40,459 bases of DNA from Paracoccaceae bacterium (GCA_017852835.1 JAFMKS010000009.1:1-40459); one strand, 5' to 3'; positions 7,044 to 16,530 are shown, numbered from the stretch's first letter. Numbers and translations: made by a program. Notes: generated by a model from the sequence alone, not told the origin.

Positions 7044-9902
7044 ATGGCTGATTTAAAACAGATCCAAGTGCGCGGCGCGCGTGAACATAATTTGAAATCA
7101 ATTGATGTTGATATTCCCCGCGACCAATTTGTGGTAATCACGGGGTTGTCGGGGTCTGGGAAATCATCACTGGCCTTTGATACGATTTACGCCGAAGGGC
7201 AGCGCCGCTATGTCGAAAGCCTGTCGGCCTATGCGCGTCAATTCCTTGATATGATGGAAAAACCTGATGTGGATCATATCAGCGGTCTAAGTCCCGCGAT
7301 TTCCATTGAACAGAAAACCACATCGAAAAATCCACGTTCAACCGTTGGTACCGTGACCGAGATTTACGATTATCTGCGTCTGTTGTTTGCCCGTGCTGGC
7401 ACCCCCTATAGCCCGGCAACGGGCCTTCCAATTGAGGCGCAGCAGGTGCAGGATATGGTCGATCGTGTCATGACGATGGAGGAGGGGACGCGCGCCCATC
7501 TGTTGGCCCCCATCGTGCGGGACAGAAAAGGGGAATACAAAAAAGAATTCCTTGAACTGCGTAAACAGGGGTTTCAGCGCGTCAAGGTGGATGGTGAATA
7601 TTATGAATTGGACGAACCACCCACGCTGGACAAAAAATTCCGCCACGACATCGACGTTGTGGTGGATCGCCTTGTTGTGCGTGAAGGGATGGAAACACGC
7701 CTTGCGGATAGTTTTCGTACAGCCCTTGACCTTGCGGATGGCATCGCAATTTTGGAAACCGTTCCGCGAGAAGGCGACCCAGAGAGGTTCACATTTTCCG
7801 AAAATTTCGCCTGTCCTGTCAGCGGTTTCACGATCCCCGAAATTGAACCACGGCTGTTTTCATTTAACGCCCCTTTCGGCGCATGCCCTGATTGTGACGG
7901 GTTAGGGGTTGAATTGTATTTTGACGAACGCCTTGTTGTCCCCGATCAGATGTTGAAAATATCCGATGGGGCGCTTGCCCCATGGCGCAAAGGCAAAAGC
8001 CCCTATTTCCTTCAGACCATCGAAGCCATCGCCAAACATTACCAGTTCGATCAAAACACCCGTTGGAAAGACCTGCCAAAGAAAGTGCAACAGGTGTTCC
8101 TTTATGGATCGGGGGATGAAGAAATCCAATTCCGCTATGACGAAGGGGGACGGATCTATCAGGTATCGCGCACCTTTGAAGGGGTTATTCCCAATATGGA
8201 ACGGCGTTATCGCGAAACAGATAGCAATTGGATCAGAGAAGAGTTTGAGAATTACCAAAACAACCGCGCCTGTGGCAGTTGCGGCGGTTATCGTCTGCGC
8301 CCCGAGGCTTTGGCCGTTAAAATTGCGGGTATCCATGTGGGCCAAGTGGTGCAGATGTCGATTAAAGAGGCCTACGAATGGTGCGCCTCGGTTCCTGAAC
8401 ATCTGACCAATCAGAAAAACGAAATCGCCCGCGCGATCCTTAAGGAAATCCGCGAACGTTTGGGATTTTTGAACAATGTTGGTTTGGAATATCTGACCCT
8501 GTCGCGCAATGCGGGCACGCTGTCGGGGGGAGAAAGTCAGCGGATCAGATTGGCCAGTCAGATTGGATCTGGCCTGACAGGTGTTCTTTATGTTTTGGAC
8601 GAACCTTCCATTGGATTGCATCAGCGTGACAATGACCGACTTCTTGGCACATTGAAAAACCTTCGTGATCAGGGAAATACTGTGATCGTTGTCGAACACG
8701 ATGAAGAGGCCATTCGAGAGGCCGATTACGTCTATGACATCGGTCCAGGTGCGGGTGTGCATGGTGGACAGGTTGTGGCCCATGGAACGCCCGCGGAAAT
8801 CACGGCACATGAAACATCGATTACAGGGCAATATTTATCCGGCGTGCGCGAAATTTCCGTGCCCCTTGATCGCCGTGCGGGGAACGGTAAAACCCTGACT
8901 GTGGTAAATGCGCATGGCAATAACCTAAAAAGCCTGACGGTTGATTTTCCCCTTGGGAAATTTGTCTGTGTGACGGGTGTTTCAGGCGGTGGGAAATCCA
9001 CATTGACGATTGAGACACTGTTTAAAACTGCCTCAATGCGGTTGAACGGGGCAAAACAAACGCCCGCCCCCTGTGACACGGTCAAGGGGTTGGAATATCT
9101 GGATAAGGTGATTGATATTGATCAACGTCCGATTGGGCGCACACCGCGATCAAATCCTGCGACCTACACAGGGGCCTTTACACCGATCCGCGACTGGTTC
9201 GCGGGCCTGCCAGAGGCCAAGACGCGCGGATATAAACCGGGGCGCTTTTCCTTTAACGTCAAAGGAGGGCGGTGCGAGGCCTGTCAGGGTGATGGTGTCA
9301 TCAAAATTGAAATGCACTTTTTACCCGACGTGTATGTGACATGCGAAACATGTAACGGCGCGCGTTATAATCGCGAAACTCTAGAGATTAAGTTCAAGGG
9401 CAAATCCATCGCCGATGTTCTGGATATGACGGTTGAGGATGCCCAAGAGTTTTTCCAAGCGGTTCCTTCAATCCGCGAGAAAATGGATGCATTGATGCGT
9501 GTTGGGTTGGGCTATATCAAGGTCGGTCAACAGGCAACAACCCTATCAGGGGGGGAAGCGCAGCGTGTGAAACTGTCCAAGGAACTGGCCAAACGATCAA
9601 CGGGGCGCACGCTTTATATCCTGGATGAACCGACAACGGGTTTGCATTTTGAAGATGTGCGCAAACTGTTAGAGGTGCTGCATGAATTGGTGGAACAGGG
9701 CAATACGGTGATTGTGATTGAACACAATTTGGACGTGGTCAAAACTGCCGATTGGATCATTGATATCGGTCCCGAAGGCGGGGATGGTGGCGGCACAGTT
9801 GTAGCATGTGGCACACCAGAAGAGGTGGCAGAGGTGCGCGAAAGCCATACGGGCCATTACCTGAAACCGATGCTGGACGTAAAACGAACCGCGGCTGAGT
9901 GA
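7044..9902 (+). CDS. uvrA: Excinuclease ABC subunit A
   Basis: The DNA-damage recognition ATPase of nucleotide excision repair; it loads UvrB onto lesions. The 952-residue protein has two ABC ATPase modules. The first has Walker [10 protein letters not shown] at 34-42 and the signature [14 protein letters not shown] with Walker [15 protein letters not shown]. The second has Walker [10 protein letters not shown] and [15 protein letters not shown] with [14 protein letters not shown]. The C-terminal zinc module is complete (CEACQGDG and CETCNGAR). The N-terminal zinc module reads Cys257-Pro-Val-Ser260 and Cys281-Pro-Asp-Cys284, so one of the four usual cysteines is serine. A second CGSCGG pair lies near residue 409. 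Length and motif order match the family. The gene stands alone, with a ribosome site AAGGA before the ATG and an intrinsic terminator at 9949-9972. Confidence 0.98.
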   Translation: MADLKQIQVRGAREHNLKSIDVDIPRDQFVVITGLSGSGKSSLAFDTIYAEGQRRYVESLSAYARQFLDMMEKPDVDHISGLSPAISIEQKTTSKNPRSTVGTVTEIYDYLRLLFARAGTPYSPATGLPIEAQQVQDMVDRVMTMEEGTRAHLLAPIVRDRKGEYKKEFLELRKQGFQRVKVDGEYYELDEPPTLDKKFRHDIDVVVDRLVVREGMETRLADSFRTALDLADGIAILETVPREGDPERFTFSENFACPVSGFTIPEIEPRLFSFNAPFGACPDCDGLGVELYFDERLVVPDQMLKISDGALAPWRKGKSPYFLQTIEAIAKHYQFDQNTRWKDLPKKVQQVFLYGSGDEEIQFRYDEGGRIYQVSRTFEGVIPNMERRYRETDSNWIREEFENYQNNRACGSCGGYRLRPEALAVKIAGIHVGQVVQMSIKEAYEWCASVPEHLTNQKNEIARAILKEIRERLGFLNNVGLEYLTLSRNAGTLSGGESQRIRLASQIGSGLTGVLYVLDEPSIGLHQRDNDRLLGTLKNLRDQGNTVIVVEHDEEAIREADYVYDIGPGAGVHGGQVVAHGTPAEITAHETSITGQYLSGVREISVPLDRRAGNGKTLTVVNAHGNNLKSLTVDFPLGKFVCVTGVSGGGKSTLTIETLFKTASMRLNGAKQTPAPCDTVKGLEYLDKVIDIDQRPIGRTPRSNPATYTGAFTPIRDWFAGLPEAKTRGYKPGRFSFNVKGGRCEACQGDGVIKIEMHFLPDVYVTCETCNGARYNRETLEIKFKGKSIADVLDMTVEDAQEFFQAVPSIREKMDALMRVGLGYIKVGQQATTLSGGEAQRVKLSKELAKRSTGRTLYILDEPTTGLHFEDVRKLLEVLHELVEQGNTVIVIEHNLDVVKTADWIIDIGPEGGDGGGTVVACGTPEEVAEVRESHTGHYLKPMLDVKRTAAE

Positions 9903-9948
9903 TCACAATTCCGCGTTTAGATACTAAATGTGGTGTTAATTTAGAGCT

Positions 9949-9972
9949 TCAATCATCGCGATTGATTTTTTT
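9949..9972 (+). terminator. Intrinsic terminator of uvrA
   Basis: A six-base-pair stem TCAATC (9949-9954) with GATTGA (9960-9965), loop ATCGC, is followed at once by seven T residues (9966-9972). It lies 47 bases after the uvrA stop codon. The stem is AT-rich and short, but the T-run is long. Confidence 0.7.
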
Positions 9973-9979
9973 GACCCGT

Positions 9980-10054
9980 GATCATGCGCTGTCTGAGCGA
10001 AGCGAAGACTAATCGCGCATGATCTAGCCCACGCCCGTCCGATAGGGCGGGGGC
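9980..10054. repeat. Two adjacent inverted repeats between convergent uvrA and livM
   Basis: The first is a perfect 10-base inverted repeat, GATCATGCGC (9980-9989) and GCGCATGATC (10015-10024), with a nested GTCT/AGAC pair inside the 25-base interior. The second, two bases later, is GCCCACGCCC (10027-10036) with GGGCGGGGGC (10045-10054), ten positions with one mismatch and an eight-base loop. Neither is followed by a T-run on either strand, so they are not ordinary intrinsic terminators. They could be a dispersed palindromic repeat, a structured RNA end or a boundary between the two convergent transcripts. Confidence 0.6.
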
Positions 10055-10148
10055 TTCGTTGCCTCAGCCCTGTTAACCGCTCACGGACGTGCACTTAATC
10101 GTTTATGCGCAATCCCTGATGAATCTATTGCTAATCTATGAAATTTAT

Positions 10149-11450
10149 CTACTTCTCTGGGATCAACCCACGTGGACTGAACCGCAGAACCAACAACAAA
10201 ACCAACCCCATGGTCAGCAAACGCATATAGGCGACGCTTTCCATCATGTGGAGGCGCACGGCATTGTCTTCGGCCATACCTGCAGTAAGGAGGGTTACAA
10301 GATATTGGCTCATCGGTTCAACCTGAACCCATAGGAACCAAATCAGGAACCCGCCCAGCACCGCGCCAAAGTTGTTGCCCGATCCGCCAACGATCACCAT
10401 GACCCAGATCAGAAAGGTAAAGCGCAAGGGCTGATAACTGCCCGGGGTCAATTGCCCGTCTAGTGTTGTCATCATAGCCCCTGCAATTCCACAAATCGCC
10501 GATCCAAGAATGAAAATTTGCAAATGGCGGTTCGTTACATTTTTACCCATTGCGGCGGCGGCTGTTTCATTGTCACGAATGGCGCGCATCATGCGGCCCC
10601 ATGGGCTTTTCAAGGAAAGTTGCGCCATAATCAACAGAATGATCAGCACGACCGAAAACAAAAGCGCATAGTTTAGCTTCACGAACAAAGCGGATGCCGT
10701 GACAGGGTCAAGGCCCAGACCGCTTGCGCGTTCGATGAACTCTGCGCTTTCTTGTAAGTCGATTTCCTTGGGCACGGGTCGATCCAAACCAATCACGTTT
10801 TTCACGCCACGTGCTAACCAATCCTCGTTTTTCAGGATCGCGATGATGATTTCGGAAATGCCCAGTGTTGCAATCGCCAGATAGTCGGAACGCAGCCCCA
10901 AGGCCGCCTTACCAATGATCCACGCTGCGCCCGCCGCGAACAGGCCGCCAACAGGCCAGGCCAAGATGATGGGGAGGTCCAGACCCCCAAGGTTTCCTTG
11001 CAATGCGGGGTTCACCGCCTCAACCGCCTCAACGGCAGGGTCCAACAATGCGCGATAGGCAAAAAAGCCAAGGCCAAGGATTGTCACCATGGCAATCACA
11101 CGGGGGCGGGTTGCCGTGATGCGGCGATAGGCGATGATCGTGGCACCAATGATGCCCACGCCAACCGCCAGGGCAAATAGGATGCGTAAACCGCCTGCAT
11201 TCCATGCCTCGGACACGGGGTCGGTTGAAACCAAAACCGCGGCCAATCCACCAAGGGCGACAAAACCCATGACACCAACATTAAACAGGCCCGCAAAGCC
11301 CCATTGTAGGTTGACACCAAGCGCCATGACCGCGCTGATCAATCCCATGTTCAGGATCAAAAGCGCGCTGTTCCAGCTTTGCACCATGCCTGTGATGATG
11401 ATCAGGGCGGCGATTCCGACGAAGTAAAGGATATTCCGTGTCTGATCCAT
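10149..11450 (-). CDS. livM: Branched-chain amino acid-type ABC transporter permease (LivM)
   Basis: One of the two inner-membrane channel subunits of a hydrophobic amino acid uptake (HAAT) ABC transporter. The 433-residue protein has a LivM-like core with NLQWGFAGLFNVGVMGFVALGG near the N-terminus, SDYLAIATLGISEIIIAILKN in the middle, and the coupling-helix region SPWGRMMRAIRDNETAAAAMGKN. The C-terminal part includes WVMVIVGGSGNNFGAVLGG. At 433 residues it is longer than many LivM proteins, with an extra loop near residues 208-240. Its ATG overlaps the TAA of livH by one base (11450), so the two are translationally coupled. It is the last gene of the operon. The actual substrate is not proven by the sequence. 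Confidence 0.9.
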   Translation of the reverse strand: MDQTRNILYFVGIAALIIITGMVQSWNSALLILNMGLISAVMALGVNLQWGFAGLFNVGVMGFVALGGLAAVLVSTDPVSEAWNAGGLRILFALAVGVGIIGATIIAYRRITATRPRVIAMVTILGLGFFAYRALLDPAVEAVEAVNPALQGNLGGLDLPIILAWPVGGLFAAGAAWIIGKAALGLRSDYLAIATLGISEIIIAILKNEDWLARGVKNVIGLDRPVPKEIDLQESAEFIERASGLGLDPVTASALFVKLNYALLFSVVLIILLIMAQLSLKSPWGRMMRAIRDNETAAAAMGKNVTNRHLQIFILGSAICGIAGAMMTTLDGQLTPGSYQPLRFTFLIWVMVIVGGSGNNFGAVLGGFLIWFLWVQVEPMSQYLVTLLTAGMAEDNAVRLHMMESVAYMRLLTMGLVLLLVLRFSPRGLIPEK

Positions 11451-12460
11451 TAGTACGCCTTTCCTTTGAACAGGCCTGTTGGTTTAAACAACAGGACAAC
11501 AATCAAAATCATAAAGCTGACGGCGAATTTATATTCGGTCGAGAGCAGTTGCATCAATGTACTGGGTTCCAATGCTTCGGGCATCCAATATTTCAATACC
11601 TTTTTCCAGGCATAGGTTATGGTGACCTCGGAATAGGCCACAACAAATCCTCCTGCGATTGCGCCCAGTGGGCTGCCCAAGCCGCCCACAATCGCGCTGG
11701 CAAAGATGGGCAGCAGCAATTGGAAATAGGTGAAGGGTTTGAACGATTTATCAAGCCCGTATAAAACCCCGGCAATCGTGGCCAATGCCGCAACGATGAT
11801 CCATGTCACTGCAACCACGCGTTCTGGGTTGATACCAGATAGCAATGCCAAATCTTCATTATCGGCATAGGCGCGCATGGATTTTCCCGTGCGTGTTTTG
11901 TTCAAAAACCAGAACAGTGCAATCACAACTATCAACGCTGTGATTACCGTGATCCCTTGGGTCGTTTTCAGTGCCATGCCTTCGCGCAGGCCCGTTGCCG
12001 CCTTAAATTCACGTACGGCAAAAATGAAACGTTCCCCATCAGAAAACCGTTGGTCATCCACACCAATAATAATGCGCACAACCCCGTTCATCACGAACAT
12101 CACACCCATCGAAACGATGACCAAAATCACAGGTTTCGCCTTTTGCGTGCGATAGAATTGATACACCCCGCGATCAGTTAACAGCAATAGTGTTGCCGTG
12201 GCCGCAATTCCAAAGGGCAGGGCCAAAAGTGCGGTGGGAAGGGGACCAAAGGATATGCCCATGGATTGCAACCACCATGTCACCAAAACCGTGATCATCG
12301 TGCCAAAGGCCATCGTATCCCCATGGGCAAAGTTGGAAAACCGCAAAATTCCATAGATCAATGTGACGCCAAGCGCCCCAAGTGCCAGTTGCGCGCCATA
12401 GGCGGTGGCGGGGATCAAAACAAAGTTCATCAGAACAACAAGACCGTTGATAAAATCCAT
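11450..12460 (-). CDS. livH: Branched-chain amino acid-type ABC transporter permease (LivH)
   Basis: The second channel subunit of the HAAT transporter, 336 residues and hydrophobic throughout. Family motifs are GALGVTLIYGILRFSNFAHGD near the start, where LivH proteins have a conserved NFAHG, then GKSMRAYADNEDLALLSGINPERV, the coupling segment contacting the ATPases, and FASAIVGGLGSPLGAIAGGF. It is somewhat longer than the usual near-300-residue LivH. It starts five bases beyond the stop of livF and overlaps livM by one base. It pairs with LivM in the inner membrane. Confidence 0.92.
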   Translation of the reverse strand: MDFINGLVVLMNFVLIPATAYGAQLALGALGVTLIYGILRFSNFAHGDTMAFGTMITVLVTWWLQSMGISFGPLPTALLALPFGIAATATLLLLTDRGVYQFYRTQKAKPVILVIVSMGVMFVMNGVVRIIIGVDDQRFSDGERFIFAVREFKAATGLREGMALKTTQGITVITALIVVIALFWFLNKTRTGKSMRAYADNEDLALLSGINPERVVAVTWIIVAALATIAGVLYGLDKSFKPFTYFQLLLPIFASAIVGGLGSPLGAIAGGFVVAYSEVTITYAWKKVLKYWMPEALEPSTLMQLLSTEYKFAVSFMILIVVLLFKPTGLFKGKAY

Positions 12461-12465
12461 ATGTC

Positions 12466-13179
12466 TTAGCCCCCTAAAAACGATTTGCGCACTTCGGGAT
12501 CCGCCAATAATTCTTGGCCAGATCCGGTATAGGCATTGCGCCCCTGAACCAAGACATACCCACGATCAGCAATTTCCAACGCCTGCCGCGCGTTTTGTTC
12601 CACCATCAAAATCGGAATGCCGGTGTGTGCCACTTCGATAATGCGATCAAAAAGTTCGCCCATCACAATGGGGCTGACACCCGCTGTGGGTTCATCCAGC
12701 ATCAATACCTTGGGTTTCGTCATCAGGGCGCGGCCCACGGCCACCTGTTGGCGTTGCCCCCCCGAAAGTTCGCCCGCCGCCTGATGGCGTTTATCCCGTA
12801 GGATTGGAAATAGATCATAAACCTGTTCCATGGTTTCGCGGATATCATCACGCCGAATAAAGGCGCCCATTTCCAAATTTTCTTCAACACTCATCGAGGT
12901 AAAGATATTGTGCGTTTGCGGCACAAATCCCATGCCCTTGACCACACGCTCTTGGGGGGTCAGGTGCGTGATATCTTCGCCGTCCAATCGCACGGATCCT
13001 TCGCGCAGGTTCAGCATGCCAAAAACGGCCTTCATCCCTGTGGACTTTCCCGCCCCATTAGGGCCAACGATTACAGCGATCTGACCTGGGTCAACCGCAA
13101 TCGTGCACGAATGCAAAATATCAGGGCCAGCACCATAACCGCCCGTCATTGCATCCCCGATCAAAAATGGCTCTGCCAT
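12466..13179 (-). CDS. livF: Branched-chain amino acid-type ABC transporter ATPase (LivF)
   Basis: A cytoplasmic ATPase that powers the transporter together with LivG. The 237-residue protein has Walker A GPNGAGKST (about 39-47), Q-loop FVPQTHNIF, signature LSGGQRQQVAVGRAL, Walker B VLMLDEPTAGVSP and H-region MVEQNARQALEIADR, where the usual switch His is replaced by Gln as is normal in LivF. It starts 15 bases after the end of livG. Size and motifs fit the family closely. Confidence 0.94.
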   Translation of the reverse strand: MAEPFLIGDAMTGGYGAGPDILHSCTIAVDPGQIAVIVGPNGAGKSTGMKAVFGMLNLREGSVRLDGEDITHLTPQERVVKGMGFVPQTHNIFTSMSVEENLEMGAFIRRDDIRETMEQVYDLFPILRDKRHQAAGELSGGQRQQVAVGRALMTKPKVLMLDEPTAGVSPIVMGELFDRIIEVAHTGIPILMVEQNARQALEIADRGYVLVQGRNAYTGSGQELLADPEVRKSFLGG

Positions 13180-13194
13180 AGTGTGTTCCGTACC

Positions 13195-13989
13195 TTATGC
13201 TGATGCAGTTGCATCAGGTGACTTTTTGTTTTTCAAACCTGTGCCCAAATAGGCCTCGATCACCTGTTCATTGGCCTTGATTTCATCCAATGTTCCTTCG
13301 GCCAGTACTTTACCCTCGGCCATACAAATGACGGGATCGCAGAGGCGACCAATGAAATCCATGTCGTGTTCAATCACGACAAAGGTGTAACCACGTTCTT
13401 GGTTCAGGCGGATGATGGCATCCCCGATGGTATTCAGCAGGGTTCGGTTTACGCCTGCGCCGACCTCGTCCAAAAAGACGATTTTGGCATCGACCATCAT
13501 AGTGCGGCCTAATTCCAACAGTTTTTTCTGTCCCCCTGAAACCTGACCCGCCTTGTGATCGGCCAGATGTGAGATTGTGAGGAACTCTAAAACTTCATCC
13601 GCTTTGGCGCGTAAGGCGCGTTCTTCGTCTGCGATGCGTTTGCGTCCAAACCATGTGTTTAACAGTGTTTCCCCAGATTGTCCCGCGGGCACCATCATCA
13701 GGTTTTCGCGACAACTCATTGACGAAAATTCATGCGCAATCTGAAAGGTGCGCAGCAATCCCTTGTGAAACAATTCATGCGGCGGCAGCCCTGTGATATC
13801 CTCACCATCCATGGTCACGCGCCCGGATGTCGGGCCAAGGATACCTGCAACCACATTGAATAGGGTGGTTTTGCCAGCACCATTTGGGCCAATCAGCCCC
13901 GTTATGGATCCCTTTTCGATTTCAAGCGAGGCACCGTCCACCGCATGAAATCCACCAAAGGTTTTCCGAAGGTTTTCAACCTTGATCAT
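13195..13989 (-). CDS. livG: Branched-chain amino acid-type ABC transporter ATPase (LivG)
   Basis: The partner ATPase of LivF. The 264-residue protein has Walker A GPNGAGKTT (34-42), the Q-loop LLRTFQIAHEFSSMS, signature VSGGQKKLLELGR (150-162), Walker B IVFLDEVGAGVN and switch His in VIEHDMDFI. Two details are unusual against the general ABC consensus. The signature begins VSGGQ, and the proline normally following the catalytic Glu175 is valine (DEV rather than DEP). The catalytic residues themselves are intact. The gene lies downstream of the binding-protein gene, beyond an intrinsic terminator at 14018-14046, so its expression may be lower than that of the binding protein. Confidence 0.92.
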   Translation of the reverse strand: MIKVENLRKTFGGFHAVDGASLEIEKGSITGLIGPNGAGKTTLFNVVAGILGPTSGRVTMDGEDITGLPPHELFHKGLLRTFQIAHEFSSMSCRENLMMVPAGQSGETLLNTWFGRKRIADEERALRAKADEVLEFLTISHLADHKAGQVSGGQKKLLELGRTMMVDAKIVFLDEVGAGVNRTLLNTIGDAIIRLNQERGYTFVVIEHDMDFIGRLCDPVICMAEGKVLAEGTLDEIKANEQVIEAYLGTGLKNKKSPDATASA

Positions 13990-14017
13990 CTGTAACTTCT
14001 TTTGGATCGTCGTTTAC

Positions 14018-14046
14018 AAAAACAGCCCGAGCCATAGCCCGGGCTG
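14018..14046 (-). terminator. Intra-operon intrinsic terminator between binding protein gene and livG
   Basis: Read on the - strand, a perfect seven-base-pair stem CAGCCCG / CGGGCTG (14046-14040 with 14029-14023) is followed directly by five T residues (14022-14018). It lies in the 77-base gap between the binding-protein gene and livG. Partial termination here would give more binding protein than membrane components, a known arrangement in ABC uptake operons. Confidence 0.8.
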
Positions 14047-14066
14047 AATCAAGATATGGCGTGAAA

Positions 14067-15257
14067 TTAGCGGTATTTCACTGTTGTCATTTTACCGCCT
14101 TCAAAGACGATTTGACGGTAGCTACCTGAAGATTCACCCGGTCCAATCAGCTCAACCGCGGATGCACCAACATAGTCGATGTCGCCGCCATTGGCCAAAA
14201 TTTCCAAACCTTTTGCCAATTCACCTGGATAGATTTTTTCACCTGGTGCGTTTGCAACATCCATGACTTTGCCTTTGTAATCGGCTGGGTTGTCTGAACC
14301 TGCTGCTTGCATTGCTAACATGATCAATGCGGCTGCGTCATAGCTTTCTGCAACAAAGACAGATGATCCGTCAAACGCGTCACCGATTAGGTCGACCAAT
14401 TGGCTTGCGCCTGGGCTATCAGTGCCCGGTGCCTGACCTGTTGTACCGTCGATTTCAGAACCAAAGTCTGTTTCCAATGACCCACCGATCATGCCGTCTG
14501 GTAGGTGGAACATGTCAAATGCACCGCTGTCCAATGACGCACGGATAATGCCCGCACCGCCACCTGTGTTATAGCCTGCAACAACCAGACGGTCGCCGCC
14601 CGCTGCTGCTAGTGCAGCAACCTCGGCTGAGTAGTCTGCTTTTTCGTCTTCATGCGCAGCTGAGATTGTGATTGTACCGCCCATGGATTTGAAGGCCTCT
14701 TCAAAGCTTGATGCCAAGCCTTTGCCGTAGTCGTTGTTGACGTAAGTTAGGGCAACTTCTGTTGATCCCATTTCCATTAGTGATTCTGCCATGACGACAC
14801 CCTGGCGTGCGTCGGATGGTGCTGTACGGAAGAACAAACCGTTGTCTTCTGCTGTTGATAGGCCAGGTGATGTCGCTGATGGTGAAATCATGACCATGCC
14901 GTTTGCCAATGCAACGTTTGCAAGAATCGCGCCTGTTACACCTGAACAGTCTGCGCCCATGATGCCTGATACACCGTCTGATGTGATCAAACGTTCTGCT
15001 GCGGCTGTTGCTGCTGCGGCATCAATACATGTGCTGTCTGCGCGCACTGGCGCAACAGTTTTGCCGCCCAAGAACGCACCAGAGCTTGAAACCTCTGCCA
15101 TTGCGAACTCAGCGCCATCTGCCATTGCAGGTGTCAACGCTTCGATTGGGCCAGTAAAGCCCAAGATTACACCGATTTTCACTTCGCCGTGGCCACCTGC
15201 ATACGCAGTGCCCGCAACCAAAGCAGAAGCCGCTGATGCCATTAGAAATTTTTTCAT
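14067..15257 (-). CDS. Periplasmic substrate-binding protein of a branched-chain amino acid-type ABC transporter
   Basis: Captures the substrate in the periplasm and delivers it to LivHM. The ATG at 15257 gives 396 residues and is chosen because GGGAGAG lies just upstream and because it gives a classical signal peptide, MKKFLMASAASALVAGTAYA, cleaved before GGHGEVKIG. An in-frame start at 15293 would add 12 charged residues. The mature protein is a two-lobe periplasmic-binding fold of the LivJ/peripla_BP_6 kind, with IGVILGFTGPIEAL near the start and DNGLFFRTAPSDARQGVVMA in the hinge region. The substrate may be an amino acid or a related compound. The name livJ/livK is not used because specificity is unknown. 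It is the first gene of the transporter operon. Confidence 0.92.
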   Translation of the reverse strand: MKKFLMASAASALVAGTAYAGGHGEVKIGVILGFTGPIEALTPAMADGAEFAMAEVSSSGAFLGGKTVAPVRADSTCIDAAAATAAAERLITSDGVSGIMGADCSGVTGAILANVALANGMVMISPSATSPGLSTAEDNGLFFRTAPSDARQGVVMAESLMEMGSTEVALTYVNNDYGKGLASSFEEAFKSMGGTITISAAHEDEKADYSAEVAALAAAGGDRLVVAGYNTGGGAGIIRASLDSGAFDMFHLPDGMIGGSLETDFGSEIDGTTGQAPGTDSPGASQLVDLIGDAFDGSSVFVAESYDAAALIMLAMQAAGSDNPADYKGKVMDVANAPGEKIYPGELAKGLEILANGGDIDYVGASAVELIGPGESSGSYRQIVFEGGKMTTVKYR

Positions 15258-15352
15258 AGTTCTCTCCCAAAGTTTGGACAGTGTCCTGCCCATAGTTTAG
15301 ATTCACTTTTCAGTATTTGAAAAGGGAATATTTTTTGACCGAAACAATGTGT

Positions 15353-16357
15353 TTAGATCGAAATTCGTTGTGCGTGACTGCCCCGTTCCCGATAAGGTGT
15401 GGTTTCATAATGCGCGCGGTAGCATTTTGAAAAATGTGAGGGTGAGGCAAAACCGCAGGCTAATGCAACATTGATCACACTCATATCCGTTTGCATCAAA
15501 AGGTTACGTGCCTTTTGCAGACGCAATTCCATGTAATAGCGTTTTGGTGATCTGTTTAGATAGCGGCGGAACAAACGCTCTAACTGACGTGTGGACATGC
15601 CGACATCTTTGGCCAAGACCGCGGGCGAAATTGGCTCTTCTAAATTTTGTTCCATCATTTGGATCACTTGGCTTAGCTTTGGATGGCGCACACCAATACG
15701 GGTTGGAACGGACAGGCGCTGTGTATCTTGGTCCGTGCGGATCGAGCTATAGATCATTTGATCTGCCACCGCGTTTGCCATTTCTTCGCCATGCTTGTCC
15801 GCAATCATCTTTAACATCAAATCAATGGACGATGTTCCACCCGCCGTGGTTAAACGGTTGCCATCCGTGATGAACACCGATTTTGTCAGATCAACTTCCA
15901 AAAACTCTTCGGCAAAGCTGTCCTGATTTTCCCAATGGATTGTGGCGCGTTTTCCGTCCAGCAACCCTGCCTTGGCCATTGGATAGGCTGCGGTACATAA
16001 TCCTCCGATGGTTATTCCGCGGCGCGCCTCGCGTCGCAACCAATTCAATACTTTTTTGGTGGTGGCCATTTGAATGTCCACACCACCGCACAGGATCATC
16101 ACGTCATCGCGGCGTAATTCACATAGGTCGTCATCCACTGCAAATGTGGTACCTGCTGAACATTGAACCGTTTCTCCACCCTCGCCAATAAAGATCCATT
16201 CATATGCTGTGCGTCCCAACATACGGTTGGCGATACGCAGGGCATCCAGTGCAGAAGCAAAGGAAAGCAGCGTAAAATTATCAAGTAAAACAAAGACAAA
16301 GCGCTCGGGCGCGTCTTCGCTTTTTGGGCGCAAGGTGGTTGAGGCCATTGGTCGCAT
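15353..16357 (-). CDS. GlxA-family transcriptional regulator (DJ-1/PfpI domain plus AraC DNA-binding domain)
   Basis: A transcription regulator with an N-terminal DJ-1/PfpI-like amidotransferase fold (about residues 15-190; motif GGLCTAAYPMAKAGLLDGKRATIHW) and a C-terminal AraC/XylS helix-turn-helix domain (about 225-325; LAKDVGMSTRQLERLFRRY and VALACGFASPSHFSKCYR). Starts at 16408 (GTG), 16357 and 16348 are possible; 16357 is preferred because GGAAG lies about ten bases before it and the length (334) is usual for the family. Known members (GbdR, CdhR, ArgR types) control use of quaternary amines or arginine. It lies 95 bases upstream of the ABC binding-protein gene on the same strand, so it may control that operon; this is inferred from position only. 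Confidence 0.88.
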   Translation of the reverse strand: MRPMASTTLRPKSEDAPERFVFVLLDNFTLLSFASALDALRIANRMLGRTAYEWIFIGEGGETVQCSAGTTFAVDDDLCELRRDDVMILCGGVDIQMATTKKVLNWLRREARRGITIGGLCTAAYPMAKAGLLDGKRATIHWENQDSFAEEFLEVDLTKSVFITDGNRLTTAGGTSSIDLMLKMIADKHGEEMANAVADQMIYSSIRTDQDTQRLSVPTRIGVRHPKLSQVIQMMEQNLEEPISPAVLAKDVGMSTRQLERLFRRYLNRSPKRYYMELRLQKARNLLMQTDMSVINVALACGFASPSHFSKCYRAHYETTPYRERGSHAQRISI

Positions 16358-16530
16358 TACACGCAAACTTCCGATTCTTTGGGTACCTACATTATCAGCA
16401 CAGGGCACAGTTACAATAGATGTGGTTGCTTTTCTACAGCACCGTGCATGAGGGTAATTTCGGGGTGGTCAGTTTCGGCGAAGACGGGTATAGCTTTGCT
16501 ATTCGTGAACGCTAACACCGGAGAAATAAG

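Noticed and set aside
10089-10334. Open frame on the + strand after uvrA (81 codons)
   Set aside because: It lies mostly antisense to the certain livM gene, is rich in Gln/His/Asn as expected of a shadow frame, and has no ribosome site.
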